Notes: generated by a model from the sequence alone, not told the origin. Shown: positions 9,064 to 18,952, numbered from the stretch's first letter. The stretch: 64,000 nt of DNA from Sphingobacterium tenebrionis (GCF_037126265.1 NZ_JAYLLN010000004.1:62001-126000), one strand, 5' to 3'. Translations and numbers: made by a program.

Positions 9064-10086
9064 CTATTGATAAACACGTACATAGTCAATTTCATAAATG
9101 GCTTCATTGATGGAAGGATCAACATCACCACCAAAATACCCCCCCATGGCCATATTCAATATGATGAAAAAATCATGGTGAAATGGGTACTGAGGCGAAC
9201 TTTTGAAAGTATGGTAAGCTTTTCCATCCACCTTGAAAATAATTTCATCCTTATTCCAATCCACAGAATACACATGGAAGTTTGTTGTTGCTGTAGCCAA
9301 CTCTGTAGTCTTGGTCGTGGCATTTTCCCCATGATGTTCTGGATAATGTAAGGTTCCATGTATCGTGTTCAGTTGCTTACCCACATGTTCCAGTATATCA
9401 ATCTCCCCACATGCAGGCCAGATTTTTGTTTGGTAATTGCTACCAAGCAACCAACCGGCTGGCCAAGTTCCTTTTCCAACAGGCACTTTTGCACGGATCT
9501 CCACCCTTCCGTACGTAAAATCAAATTTTCCGCGCGTCACTATTCGAGCTGAGGTATATCCAAAACCTTCATAGTTCTCCTTAATCAATTTGATCTTTAA
9601 GGTGCCATCTGAAATATAGGAATTTGCTGACCGGTCGGTATAATATTGCTTTTCGGCATTTCCCCATCCATTCTCACCATTCCCAATTTCATGGGTCCAT
9701 TTCTTGCTGTCCAAGCCTCCAGGAACATTGAATTCATCTGCCCAAACCAGCTTTTCTGGTCTTGAAAACTCCAATTCCTCCGTTTTAGAAATGGTAATTC
9801 CGTTGGCAGAACGTGCAGTAGCAGTAACTGTATACTTCCCTGCGATAGGATAGGTATATTCTACTTTTCCGGTTTTACTTACTTCCTTTTGGTTGTTGCC
9901 AAAATTGATTTCATAGGATAATGCATTATCCGCCTTTGCTTCAAAAATATACGTTCCACTTCCGGCTTCCTTTTCCGTAATTTGCAAGGTTAAATTTGAA
10001 GGCGCATCTCCTGCTGGATCACTCCCCTTATTACTACAACTGATTACCCCTGACAAGGCAATGATCAATATCCAAAATCTATACAT
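9064..10086 (-). CDS. GH16 beta-glucanase lipoprotein with PKD-like domain
   Basis: This is an endo-acting GH16 glycosidase, most like laminarinases/beta-1,3-1,4-glucanases. It has a lipobox (GVISC, Cys17). An immunoglobulin-like PKD domain covers about residues 30-107. The GH16 jelly roll covers 112-340, starting at LVWADEFN and ending in IDYVRVYQ, the usual GH16 edges. The catalytic motif is intact: E228-I-D230-I-L-E233, where E228 is the expected nucleophile and E233 the acid/base. The WPA/GWGNAEKQYYT block typical of laminarinase-type GH16 is present. It is the last gene of a SusC-SusD-PKD-GH16 operon, so it probably acts at the cell surface to shorten beta-glucan for SusCD import. Confidence 0.93.
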   Translation of the reverse strand: MYRFWILIIALSGVISCSNKGSDPAGDAPSNLTLQITEKEAGSGTYIFEAKADNALSYEINFGNNQKEVSKTGKVEYTYPIAGKYTVTATARSANGITISKTEELEFSRPEKLVWADEFNVPGGLDSKKWTHEIGNGENGWGNAEKQYYTDRSANSYISDGTLKIKLIKENYEGFGYTSARIVTRGKFDFTYGRVEIRAKVPVGKGTWPAGWLLGSNYQTKIWPACGEIDILEHVGKQLNTIHGTLHYPEHHGENATTKTTELATATTNFHVYSVDWNKDEIIFKVDGKAYHTFKSSPQYPFHHDFFIILNMAMGGYFGGDVDPSINEAIYEIDYVRVYQ

Positions 10087-10088
10087 CG

Positions 10089-10958
10089 TTATTTTGCTTT
10101 AAGTTTAACATACCAGGCAAGACCATCTCGACCAATGGTCCGCAATTGCATTTCCGTATCCGTTCGTTTTAGGATTTGGTATCGATGGGATCCCATATAA
10201 TTACCAACAAAACCCAATTTTGAGAATACGATAAATTCTGTTGTTTCGGAACCATCATATCCAAATGCTTCCGAATAATCTGCTGCTTTTGGTCCTAATA
10301 ACGTAAAATCCCCACCTCCAGTTAAGGTATTATCGAAATCACGCAGAAAATCCTTATTCCCAAAAATGGAACCATTGGTTTTGTGCGTAAAACTACCAGA
10401 GGCTGTAAAGGTGTACTCATCATCATATATGCCTAAGCCTTTTTTATCCAATGGTGGTGCAGCCCACCATATGGGTTCCATTCCATCACTAGGTCCTACT
10501 CCAAGATGACCAGAGGCTAAGGAATCTAAAGCCCAAGTTTTGCTGGACCCGGCAGTTAGCATGGCTACCAATTCTGGATTAGGAATAAAATCACGTTGAA
10601 CGGTTATTTCCTGTGTCGTTTCAGAAGAAACGCCCGCTCTTCCATAAGCGATTACCTTTACTTTAAATGTTTCTACACCTACGTGTTTATAGGCGTGCTG
10701 GAAGCTATTGGTGGTGGAAGTGATGGGATTGGAACCATCTGCAAAATCCACCCGATAGGTAAATGCATGATCGGCATTTACAGTTAGGGATACTTCCCCA
10801 GATCCATCCCCATTGGGATGGGTTGCATCCTTTCCTTTGATATCAAGCTGTAGTTGAGGCGTTGAAGGTGTATCGATGTTTCCAAAGGTAAAGGTTTCCT
10901 CCTTACAGCTATAGAGCCCCAAGAAGCAAATCATGGCTATTAAAAAATTCTTTCTCAT
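10089..10958 (-). CDS. PKD-containing surface glycan-binding lipoprotein
   Basis: This 289-aa lipoprotein (LGLYSC, Cys18) has a PKD-type domain at about residues 35-122 (YRVDFADGS, KVIAYGRAG). The C-terminal beta-rich region (about 130-289) contains the blocks SSKTWALDS and GFVGNYMGSHRYQIL. No catalytic residues are recognised. Its place between SusD and the GH16 enzyme, two bases from the latter's start, fits a surface glycan-binding protein of a beta-glucan locus (the SGBP-B position). The C-terminal domain resembles carbohydrate-binding modules attached to laminarin-active proteins, but the family cannot be fixed by eye. Confidence 0.75.
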   Translation of the reverse strand: MRKNFLIAMICFLGLYSCKEETFTFGNIDTPSTPQLQLDIKGKDATHPNGDGSGEVSLTVNADHAFTYRVDFADGSNPITSTTNSFQHAYKHVGVETFKVKVIAYGRAGVSSETTQEITVQRDFIPNPELVAMLTAGSSKTWALDSLASGHLGVGPSDGMEPIWWAAPPLDKKGLGIYDDEYTFTASGSFTHKTNGSIFGNKDFLRDFDNTLTGGGDFTLLGPKAADYSEAFGYDGSETTEFIVFSKLGFVGNYMGSHRYQILKRTDTEMQLRTIGRDGLAWYVKLKAK

Positions 10959-10961
10959 GGT

Positions 10962-12497
10962 TTAATAATTAGGGTTTTGTTCAAGATTTGAAATTCGCAC
11001 TTCATCCAAAGGGATAGGATAGACTTCATGCTTACCGACTACGAATCCCAAGGATCCCAACCTGGAAGCTGCCATGCCCGTGCGCACAAGATCGAAGTAA
11101 CGGTCGCCTTCCATGGCCAATTCCAATCGACGTTCCGACAGAATTGCATCGTATAAGGATGCTCCTGCTGCATTAACATCATGGTTATTATTTCCAAAAG
11201 CTCTCCTGCGAACCAGGTTAAGATAATCCTTAGCTTTGATATCATTTGGCGAACTGCTTTTGTTCCAAGCCTCAGCAGCCATCAACAACACCTCGCTATA
11301 ACGTATGATGCGAAAATTGTTCAGGTAATTCAATTCCACCTGACCTGATGTCTGACCTTTTCTAGGCTGATATTTTTGGGAATACAATCCTGTATTTTTA
11401 TATGGTGCAACCTGATAGGAAATACCATAGGATGGATTAGCGGCAGCATAGGCATCGATATCCAGGATGGTTGCATTTTTCCTTTGATCGCCTACTTCAT
11501 AAGCTGAAGCTAGATTACCTGCAGGAAGGTTGGTACTCCATCCGGCCGCATAAGGCATAGCATCAGTTCCTGCTAAACCGCGGATTCCACATTGCTGAAC
11601 CGCAAAATTACCCTGTCCGCGCATCGGTGCATCCCAATTATAATAAGGGAAGGTATTGGTATATTGAATTTCAAATACGGATTCGGGACCATTCTCTCCA
11701 GCTTGGAGAAAAATGGAAGCGAAATCTGAAACCAAAGAGAAAGCATTCGATGTGATTATACTTTCCAAAACAGGGGCCGCTTGATCATATTTTTTCTGGT
11801 AGAGGTAAACTTTTCCCAACAATGCCTGTGCAGCGTATTTTGTAATTCTACCCTTTTGCTCTTGAACTGGAGGTAGATTTCCAATAGCATCCAACAAGTC
11901 CCTTTCAATCTGTTCGTAAACCTGCTCCTTGCTGGAACGCTGGATTTGCCGGGACTCATCTAGACTTAATCGTCGATCCGCAAACAAAGGTACACTTCCG
12001 AATAAACGGACCAACGTAAAATAATAATATGCCCTCAGAAAACTGACTTCGCCATAAAGGGCATCCTTTCCATTAAAATTGACTGCTCGGCCCAATGGAT
12101 TTTGATCCCGATATTGGGTCATGAAATTTGCCCGATTAATCCCTTCATAAGCAGACTGCCACAGTTCCCTCAATGTAGCATTTTCAGGATTCACCGTAAA
12201 ATCATCCACCTGTTGCAATGCAATCACATCAGAGGCACTTTCTCCACCGGCTACCGCATTGTCCGAAGCAATATCTCCGATCGGAACAACTTGGTTCAAC
12301 CATTGCAAAGGAGTATAAACCGAGATTGTCATTGTCCGATAATCATTCTCATCCTGCAGGTAGGTTGTCGCAGCAATTCTGAAATCATCTTTAGGACTAT
12401 ATTCGACCCATTTCTTGCAGGAAGTTGTACCCAATCCCAGCAAGGCAATGAAAACTAAAGGTTTTGCGAATTTATAGGTATGTTTTTGAATGTTCAT
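10962..12497 (-). CDS. SusD/RagB family surface lipoprotein (beta-glucan locus)
   Basis: This is the glycan-binding lid of the SusC encoded immediately upstream (3-base gap). A lipobox ends in GTTSC. The SusD TPR scaffold is intact, with the helical block FLRAYYYFTLVRLFGSVPL and the C-terminal signature LSERRLELAMEGDRYFDLVR, ending in YPIPLDEVRISNLEQNPNY. The length is 511 aa, typical for the family. It belongs to a different subgroup from the SusD proteins at 3367 and 41809. Confidence 0.93.
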   Translation of the reverse strand: MNIQKHTYKFAKPLVFIALLGLGTTSCKKWVEYSPKDDFRIAATTYLQDENDYRTMTISVYTPLQWLNQVVPIGDIASDNAVAGGESASDVIALQQVDDFTVNPENATLRELWQSAYEGINRANFMTQYRDQNPLGRAVNFNGKDALYGEVSFLRAYYYFTLVRLFGSVPLFADRRLSLDESRQIQRSSKEQVYEQIERDLLDAIGNLPPVQEQKGRITKYAAQALLGKVYLYQKKYDQAAPVLESIITSNAFSLVSDFASIFLQAGENGPESVFEIQYTNTFPYYNWDAPMRGQGNFAVQQCGIRGLAGTDAMPYAAGWSTNLPAGNLASAYEVGDQRKNATILDIDAYAAANPSYGISYQVAPYKNTGLYSQKYQPRKGQTSGQVELNYLNNFRIIRYSEVLLMAAEAWNKSSSPNDIKAKDYLNLVRRRAFGNNNHDVNAAGASLYDAILSERRLELAMEGDRYFDLVRTGMAASRLGSLGFVVGKHEVYPIPLDEVRISNLEQNPNY

Positions 12498-12500
12498 GAC

Positions 12501-15500
12501 TTAAAATTTAAAATTAGCACCAAAAGAAAAAGTCCTCGCTTGTGGATATGCCCCACGGTCAACACCTGTATTCATGATTCCTCCAGGCAATTCCGGATCA
12601 TATCCTAGATAGTTGGTAAACGTGAATGCATTTTTAACCTGCGCGAACAGGCGGATAGATTTAACATATTTTGAAAGCTGTGGATTTTCCAATGTATAAC
12701 CCAATTGAAGGTTCTTCACCTTTAGGAAGGATCCATCTTCCACGAATCGGTCAGAAACTCTATTGTTATTGTTCGCATCCGTAAAGGAATATCTTGGATA
12801 ACGAGCGTCATTCGTACTGTTTGGACCTGTCCATCGGTTCAGGATACTGTTCGGTTTATTGGAATAATTGGCATTCCGTTCATATGCGCGGTACAGATCA
12901 TTACCGAAAGAACTGTATAAGAAGGCGGAGAAATCAATCATTTTATAAGAAAGGTTCAAGCTCAAACCCAAAGTCATGCTTGGGAATGGATCGCCTATTT
13001 TGGTCATATCCGAAGCATTGATCACGCCATCTTCATTGATATCCATAAATTTGATATCCCCGGGTCTAGCGCCTTCCTGTTGAGCCCATGCATCAATTTC
13101 ATCTTGATTTTGGAACAATCCAACAGTTTTATATCCATAGAAATAACCTGGTGTCTCCCCTTTTTCAAAAACGGTTACTGTCTGCGATTGACCATTGAAA
13201 TAACCCCCGCCAATGATTTTTGCAGTGCCATCGTCATTGGTCGCTGTTACTTTATTCTTTGCTGTGGTAATGGTCAATGCAGAACCAAATTTCCAGTTGG
13301 ATCCGTAATTGTCGTTATACCCGAAGGTGATATCCAAACCATCTGTTTGGGTAGAACCAATATTTGCCGTAGGGATGGCAACTGTGCCCAGGTAAAGCGA
13401 GGCAGAAGGGGTAAACAACAGACCATCAACAGTTTTATGAAAATAATCAGCATCCAAGCTGAATTTGTTATTTGCAAATTGAAGGTTGAATCCCACGTTG
13501 GCCTGTACCTGTTTTTCCCAAGCTAAGCTTGGATTATCAATGGAGGTTAGGCTAGATCCCGAATAAAAAACACCCGAGAAATTATATCCATTGGAATTTG
13601 CATTTGGTCCATAAACTGGTCCTCCAGTACTGATTCCAGCAAATTGAGGACTTACATTTTCATTTCCGATCGTACCGTAACTTGCTCTGATTTTGAATAG
13701 ATTTATGAATTCCGATTGAAAGAAATCTTCATTTGAAACAACCCATCCAAGAGAACCAGATAGGAAATTCGCAAATTTATTGTTAGATCCGAAAGCATAG
13801 GATCCATCCCTACGCATGGACACCGAAGCCAAATAACGTTCGTTATAATCGTAATTGACACGCCCAAAATATGAAAGATTCTTTCGGAAATATTGTCCAT
13901 AACTTCCATCACGTCCATCCGTACGTTCGGAAGAATTGGCCCCAGTTGCTGCACTGAAATCCGCGAACTCCCAAGAATTATAGGGAACATCTTGTCTGGT
14001 TGCAGACATACCATTTCCAGTAGCCTTAAAAGCCGACATCCCTAAAACAGTCTCAAAATTATGCAATTCATTCACCTTAAAATCATAATTCACGAAGTTT
14101 TCCCAGGTATAATTAAAGTATTCATTCTTATTATGGCTCACACTATTGTGTTTGCCCGTAACAGTAGAACCGTCCGCATTCATGGAATTATCCACATTAT
14201 TTACACCATAGAACACCAAAGGATTGAAGGTTTTTCCATTATCATCATATCGGGAATAACCAAACCTGGAAGTAAATCGAAGATTGTGAAGGAGACTATA
14301 GGTGAGCTCACCCTTCCCATAGATCTTATTACCCCGGTAGGTATTATAAGTGTTTTCCAATTTGGTCAAAGGATTGAAAATTTCGGATAACAATAAGGTA
14401 CTGAAACCATATTGACCGACGATATTCGGATCAGTATTGTACAAAGGGACAGTAGGGTCATAATTCAACGCACTACCAAGAATGGAGTTAAACGAGTTTT
14501 CCTGAATACCTTTACTATTGATCAATACATAGCTCGTATTTAATGTAAATTTCAGTTTATTGCTCAAATCATAACTCATATTGGCCGTACCAGTGGCACG
14601 GTTGAACCTGGATTTATCATAACCACCAACAATACCTCCCTGCCCCAACCAACCGGCTGATAGAAAGTAAGTGGTTTTTTCACCTCCACCATTTGCTGTA
14701 AGGGTATAGGATTGATCCAATGGTTTTTCAAAAACCATCTCCTGCCAGTCAACGCCTTCACCAAAAACAGTGATATCCGGGAAAATAGCGTTTCCACCAG
14801 CAGCAATGCTTCCTTCGTTAATGATTCCTGCATATTCTGTGGCATTGAGCATGTTAATTTTTTTCACAGCCTCTTGGTAGCCGACATTTGTATTGATACC
14901 AATTTGTACAGGAGCATTCTTACGTCCAGATTTCGTGGTGACAACAATAACCCCATTGCCGCCTTTGACTCCGTAAATTGCAGTTGTAGCAGCGTCCTTT
15001 AAAACATTTATAGACTCGATATCCGTGGAAGATATGGCATTGAGATCGTCCAAGGATTGCGGTACCCCATCAACGATAACCATCGGATCTGTCCCTGAAA
15101 AGGATGGGATACCACGCACAAGGACGGTCGGTTTAGATCCTGGAGTTCCTCCTTGTATAACATTAACCCCAGATGCTCTTCCCTGCAATGCTTCCTCTAC
15201 GCGCGTAGGTCTCAATTTTTCAATATCTTCACCTTTCACTGTCGAAATCGCACCGGAAACCTTGGTAATTCGCTGCGTTCCATAACCAACTACAACAACA
15301 TCCTCAATCAGACTGGCATCACTGGCTTCCAATTGGATGTTTAAATTCCTCGCATTTGCTGTTAAAGTAATGGTTCTGTCTTCATAACCTACATAAGTTA
15401 TGATCAATTGATTACCTGGTTGAGCAGATATTTCAAATCTACCCTGACCATCAGTACTGGTCGCTTTGTTGGTACCCAAAATCCGGACAGTAGCCCCAGA

Positions 15501-15656
15501 TATGGTTTCGGCAAGCGCATTTCTCACAACACCAGTATAAGATTGCTCCTGCACTTGGGCTTTGGCCATAGAAGGCATCACAAAGGTCAATAGGAGCATC
15601 AGGTTGCAAACATACATATGCCACTTGCATTTGTTGATTAGGTAAAATAACATCAT
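12501..15656 (-). CDS. SusC/RagA-type TonB-dependent receptor (beta-glucan locus)
   Basis: This is the outer-membrane importer of the beta-glucan locus. The chosen start is ATG 15656 (MMLFYLINKCK), giving 1051 aa. The longer frame to 15713 only adds residues before the signal peptide and leaves almost no leader after the promoter at 15724-15754. A signal peptide ends at MAKAQ, followed directly by a carboxypeptidase-regulatory-like domain. There is no STN domain. The plug starts at IEDVVVVGYGTQ, and the barrel ends in SFGANFKF. Lack of an STN domain fits control by the divergent LuxR-type sensor rather than by a sigma/anti-sigma pair. Confidence 0.93.
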   Translation of the reverse strand: MMLFYLINKCKWHMYVCNLMLLLTFVMPSMAKAQVQEQSYTGVVRNALAETISGATVRILGTNKATSTDGQGRFEISAQPGNQLIITYVGYEDRTITLTANARNLNIQLEASDASLIEDVVVVGYGTQRITKVSGAISTVKGEDIEKLRPTRVEEALQGRASGVNVIQGGTPGSKPTVLVRGIPSFSGTDPMVIVDGVPQSLDDLNAISSTDIESINVLKDAATTAIYGVKGGNGVIVVTTKSGRKNAPVQIGINTNVGYQEAVKKINMLNATEYAGIINEGSIAAGGNAIFPDITVFGEGVDWQEMVFEKPLDQSYTLTANGGGEKTTYFLSAGWLGQGGIVGGYDKSRFNRATGTANMSYDLSNKLKFTLNTSYVLINSKGIQENSFNSILGSALNYDPTVPLYNTDPNIVGQYGFSTLLLSEIFNPLTKLENTYNTYRGNKIYGKGELTYSLLHNLRFTSRFGYSRYDDNGKTFNPLVFYGVNNVDNSMNADGSTVTGKHNSVSHNKNEYFNYTWENFVNYDFKVNELHNFETVLGMSAFKATGNGMSATRQDVPYNSWEFADFSAATGANSSERTDGRDGSYGQYFRKNLSYFGRVNYDYNERYLASVSMRRDGSYAFGSNNKFANFLSGSLGWVVSNEDFFQSEFINLFKIRASYGTIGNENVSPQFAGISTGGPVYGPNANSNGYNFSGVFYSGSSLTSIDNPSLAWEKQVQANVGFNLQFANNKFSLDADYFHKTVDGLLFTPSASLYLGTVAIPTANIGSTQTDGLDITFGYNDNYGSNWKFGSALTITTAKNKVTATNDDGTAKIIGGGYFNGQSQTVTVFEKGETPGYFYGYKTVGLFQNQDEIDAWAQQEGARPGDIKFMDINEDGVINASDMTKIGDPFPSMTLGLSLNLSYKMIDFSAFLYSSFGNDLYRAYERNANYSNKPNSILNRWTGPNSTNDARYPRYSFTDANNNNRVSDRFVEDGSFLKVKNLQLGYTLENPQLSKYVKSIRLFAQVKNAFTFTNYLGYDPELPGGIMNTGVDRGAYPQARTFSFGANFKF

Positions 15657-15723
15657 GTTTAATTGCTGTTTATAAATGGTTAAAATTTCTGAAGGCATAC
15701 TTAGCAGTCGCACATCAATATCC

Positions 15724-15754
15724 CAAAGTTAATGTAGAATGCTTTATCCACCAA
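15724..15754 (-). promoter_or_regulatory. promoter of the beta-glucan SusCD-GH16 operon
   Basis: Minus-strand -7 box TAACTTTG (15724-15731) matches TAnnTTTG, with TTGG (15751-15754) as the -33 element about 20 bases upstream. The leader to the chosen ATG is about 60 nt. Confidence 0.65.
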
Positions 15755-15825
15755 TTTTTTACACCCTATAATGCCACTACAAAATAAATTTATACCATTG
15801 TAAATCAGATAATTAAAATACTACA

Positions 15826-15833
15826 TATATTTG
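15826..15833 (+). promoter_or_regulatory. -7 box of the LuxR-type sensor gene
   Basis: TATATTTG matches the Bacteroidota TAnnTTTG box exactly and lies 33 bases before the ATG. The nearest TTG (15798-15800) is 25 bases upstream, longer than the usual spacing, so the promoter may be weak or activator-dependent. Confidence 0.45.
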
Positions 15834-15866
15834 TATTAAAAAAAAGAGAATCTAACCAATTAAAAT

Positions 15867-18731
15867 ATGACCAATTTCTATTCTAGGGTTTTTCTTTTAT
15901 TAGTAACTCTCCTACCCTGCTTGACTGTTATGGGACAGAAGAACATTGGTGTAGCCAAGATTGTTAACATCAGCCATTTTGATATGGATGCCGGTACCCA
16001 AAATTGGCAGATTCAGCAAGATAGTGCTGGTACTATGTATATTGCCAATAACAATGGGCTGATCACCTTCAACGGGAAAGAATGGAAATCCTACCCCATT
16101 CCGAACCATACTATTCTTCGTTCGCTGAAAATCATAGATCAGAAAAGAATTTACGCCGGTGGTCAAGGTATGTTCGGATATTTTATCCCCCACAATTCAG
16201 GTTTACAGTATGTCGATTTAACAAAACTAATACCGAAGGAACAGCAAGATTTTGGAGACACTTGGAGAATTGAACAATTTGAAAACCACATATTCTTTCA
16301 AACATCCCGATATATTTTTCAATATGATGGAAAGAAGATAACAGTTTTACCTGCAGCAAGAGGAACAGAATGGTCTTTCCTTGCCAAAAATCAGGGACGG
16401 TTATTCATAGCAGAAAAGGACAAACTTTATGAATGGAAACAAGGGAAACAAGGGAAACTTACCCTTATTCGAAAAGATATTTTTGCCTATATCACCGGGC
16501 TGACCGATCTAGGTAAGGAGGGCATTTTGGTAAGTTTATTGACAGAACAAGCATTTCTTATCAAAGATAATGGAACGAGTCCTTTCCATTTACCCTCGGA
16601 AATAGTCAACCAACAAGTAAATAGTATCAGTGAATTGGAAAACGAGCAATATGCGATCGGAACTGTCTCTAATGGTCTTTATATTGTTGATAAAAATTGG
16701 AAAATCATACAGAATATCAATAGCTCAGATGGTTTAAGGAACAACACTGTGCTATCGAGCCTAGTGGATAAAAATGCAAGGCTTTGGCTTGGTTTGGACA
16801 ATGGCATCGCGATAATCGATGCCAATTCAGCCATCAGAAATATATACCCTCTACCTCAAGTTCCGATGGCCAGTTATACCTCTTCGGTATATGACAATAA
16901 ATTATTCATTGGGACCACCGATGGGGTCTATCAAACGACTATTGATCCTGATGCAAGGGATTTATCCTATTCCTCCCACGCATTCAAAAAAATGCAGAAT
17001 AGCAAAGGACAGGTATGGAATTTCGCCATTACATCCGGTGAATTCTACATGCTGCACCACACAGGGACTTACCATTATCAGAACAATAACTTTGTACAGA
17101 TGAACCAATTAGGTTCCTGGCTAGTGAAGGAGACAAAAGATAAACAACTTTTGATCGGGACATATAATGGTCTTTTTAGTTCTTCTAATGGTTTAAAAGA
17201 CCTGATGCTGCTAGGAAAAATGGATGAATCCATGCGTTTTCTACAATTGGAGAAAGATGAACGATATGCTTGGACCTCGCATCCTTATCGAGGGGTATAT
17301 CGATATCATTTGGAAAATCCACAAGAAAAAGCGAAACTATATGGTAATGAAGATGGTTTGCCAGCCCAAATCAACAATTACGTCTACAAAATCAAAGATC
17401 AGATTTTGGTCACCAACCCTCAAGGGATTTATCGTTTCGACCACCATAAGAACCGGTTCATTAGAGATGAATATTGGAATGCGCTCTTCGGAAATAATGC
17501 TATCATCTATCTGAAAGAAGATCAACAAAATCGAGTATGGTTCGTTAGTGAAGAAAGATTAGGAGTTCTAGATTTAAGCACTAAAAAAATAACCTTTTTT
17601 CCTGAACTCGAAAAGAATATGATAGGTGGATTCTACCATATCAATCCTGTTGACGGGAAGAATATCTTAGTTGGGTCCTACAATGGGTTATTTCACATCA
17701 ATTATGAGGTTTACCGCTCCAGAATGGAGAAGCCGGTCATATCCTTCAATAAGATTTTAGTGAGTAACCAGGTAAAAGACAGCATATTGATGAACGGTTA
17801 TTTCAGTAGCCAGTTAAGTGAAACCAAAAAACAGGATCAGGAATTATGGATGCCTCCGGCTTTCAATTCCATTATTTTGGATATCTGTAACCATGATTTC
17901 CAAAAAGATGCCATGCAGTATGCTTATCGAATACAAGGGCAGGGTGATTGGTCTAACTGGACATCGGAATCTACTCGGACCTTCGGGAACTTAAAACCTG
18001 GAAAATATGTTTTTGAGGTGAAGGCAAAAAACCGATATGATCAAGAATCCGAAACACTTTCCTATACCGTCAACATCAATAAACCTTGGTACCAAAGTCT
18101 TTGGGCGATAATCATTTATTGCTGTCTTGGTTTAGGATTAGTTTATCTCGGTTATACACTTTACCTTAACCAACTTTGGAAGCAAAAAGAACGTTTTGAA
18201 AAAAAGCAAAGGGACCTCACCTACCTTCATGAATTGGAAAGTCGGGATAAAGAACATAAGATTACCGAGCTGGAAAAGGAAAAGTTACAAAATGATCTGA
18301 TGTACAAAAACAAAGAATTGGCTTCCATCACCATGAATATTTTTAGAAGGAGCCGTCTAATGGATCGAATGAAACTGGAAATGGAAGAAGTAATCGCCAA
18401 TATCGATAACAGGGAGACGAAAAACGAAGTGGAAAAAATCGTCAAAAAATTAGTGGACCATTCGAAACAGCGGGATGATTGGGAGCAGTTCTCCCTACAT
18501 TTCGATGCCATCCATGCTAATTTTTTGAAGAAAATAAAGAATAAATATCCTGCCCTAACAGCAACCGATCTTAAACTCTGTGCTTATATCAAACTCAATA
18601 TGTCCAGCAAGGAAATTGCCCAGATATTGCATATTTCGCCTAAAGGTGTGGAGGTCGCTCGCTATCGATTACGGAAAAAACTAAACTTGGATCAGCAGGC
18701 CAATCTTGCGGATTTTCTGAATGATATTTAA
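15867..18731 (+). CDS. membrane sensor: beta-propeller, Y_Y_Y domain, coiled coil and LuxR-type HTH
   Basis: This is a one-component regulator that probably controls the divergent beta-glucan operon. An N-terminal signal peptide (VMGQ) leads to a large periplasmic two-component-regulator-type propeller (about residues 25-640; repeated NGLI/NGLF blades such as NNGLITFNGKEW and NGLYIVDKNW). A Y_Y_Y domain (about 660-738, LKPGKYVFEVKAKN) follows, then one transmembrane helix (about 742-766), a cytoplasmic coiled coil (about 767-870) and a LuxR/GerE helix-turn-helix (about 890-954, LTATDLKLCAYIKLNMSSKEIA). The histidine kinase and receiver domains of hybrid two-component sensors are absent, so signal transfer to DNA must be direct. 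It is separated from SusC by a 210-base divergent promoter region. Confidence 0.88.
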   Translation: MTNFYSRVFLLLVTLLPCLTVMGQKNIGVAKIVNISHFDMDAGTQNWQIQQDSAGTMYIANNNGLITFNGKEWKSYPIPNHTILRSLKIIDQKRIYAGGQGMFGYFIPHNSGLQYVDLTKLIPKEQQDFGDTWRIEQFENHIFFQTSRYIFQYDGKKITVLPAARGTEWSFLAKNQGRLFIAEKDKLYEWKQGKQGKLTLIRKDIFAYITGLTDLGKEGILVSLLTEQAFLIKDNGTSPFHLPSEIVNQQVNSISELENEQYAIGTVSNGLYIVDKNWKIIQNINSSDGLRNNTVLSSLVDKNARLWLGLDNGIAIIDANSAIRNIYPLPQVPMASYTSSVYDNKLFIGTTDGVYQTTIDPDARDLSYSSHAFKKMQNSKGQVWNFAITSGEFYMLHHTGTYHYQNNNFVQMNQLGSWLVKETKDKQLLIGTYNGLFSSSNGLKDLMLLGKMDESMRFLQLEKDERYAWTSHPYRGVYRYHLENPQEKAKLYGNEDGLPAQINNYVYKIKDQILVTNPQGIYRFDHHKNRFIRDEYWNALFGNNAIIYLKEDQQNRVWFVSEERLGVLDLSTKKITFFPELEKNMIGGFYHINPVDGKNILVGSYNGLFHINYEVYRSRMEKPVISFNKILVSNQVKDSILMNGYFSSQLSETKKQDQELWMPPAFNSIILDICNHDFQKDAMQYAYRIQGQGDWSNWTSESTRTFGNLKPGKYVFEVKAKNRYDQESETLSYTVNINKPWYQSLWAIIIYCCLGLGLVYLGYTLYLNQLWKQKERFEKKQRDLTYLHELESRDKEHKITELEKEKLQNDLMYKNKELASITMNIFRRSRLMDRMKLEMEEVIANIDNRETKNEVEKIVKKLVDHSKQRDDWEQFSLHFDAIHANFLKKIKNKYPALTATDLKLCAYIKLNMSSKEIAQILHISPKGVEVARYRLRKKLNLDQQANLADFLNDI

Positions 18732-18796
18732 CCCACACTGGCAACAATTAATTTTAAATAATTTTTATTTCCATGAAATAATCCCTAGCTTAGTCG

Positions 18797-18882
18797 AAAC
18801 TTTAGGGGTGTCTGCAAGGATTGCAGGCTGAGATTTTACCCTTTGAACCTGATCTAATTCATATTAGCGTAGGGAAAAGTAG
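18797..18882 (+). promoter_or_regulatory. TPP (THI-box) riboswitch aptamer
   Basis: This region shows the conserved core of the thiamine pyrophosphate aptamer: AGGGGTG (18804-18810), a P3 hairpin CTGCAA/TTGCAG (18812-18826), GGCTGAGA, the ACCCTTTGAACCTGATCT core (from 18838), and GCGTAGGGAA with a closing AAAGT. ACTTT at 18799-18803 pairs with that AAAGT to give P1. It sits about 70 bases upstream of thiS and heads a seven-gene thiamine operon. The family represses its operon when TPP is bound. Confidence 0.95.
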
Positions 18883-18902
18883 AACTCAACATGGGTGCGT
18901 AT

Positions 18903-18952
18903 CTGCAACCTTGCGGCGTTCCTAAAGTTTATCAAAAAAGATAAACATAGGA
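18903..18952 (+). promoter_or_regulatory. expression platform of the TPP riboswitch
   Basis: CTGCAACCTTGCGG (18903-18916) is complementary to the aptamer P3 strand 18812-18826 with one bulge. CCTAAAGTTT (18921-18930) is perfectly complementary to AAACTTTAGG (18797-18806). Both pairings would dismantle the aptamer. The freed segment can instead form GTTTATC-AAAAAA-GATAAAC (18927-18946), a hairpin ending six bases before the thiS ATG. Inference: the long anti-aptamer helix is the ON state and the start-proximal hairpin the OFF state, giving translational control. Confidence 0.6.
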
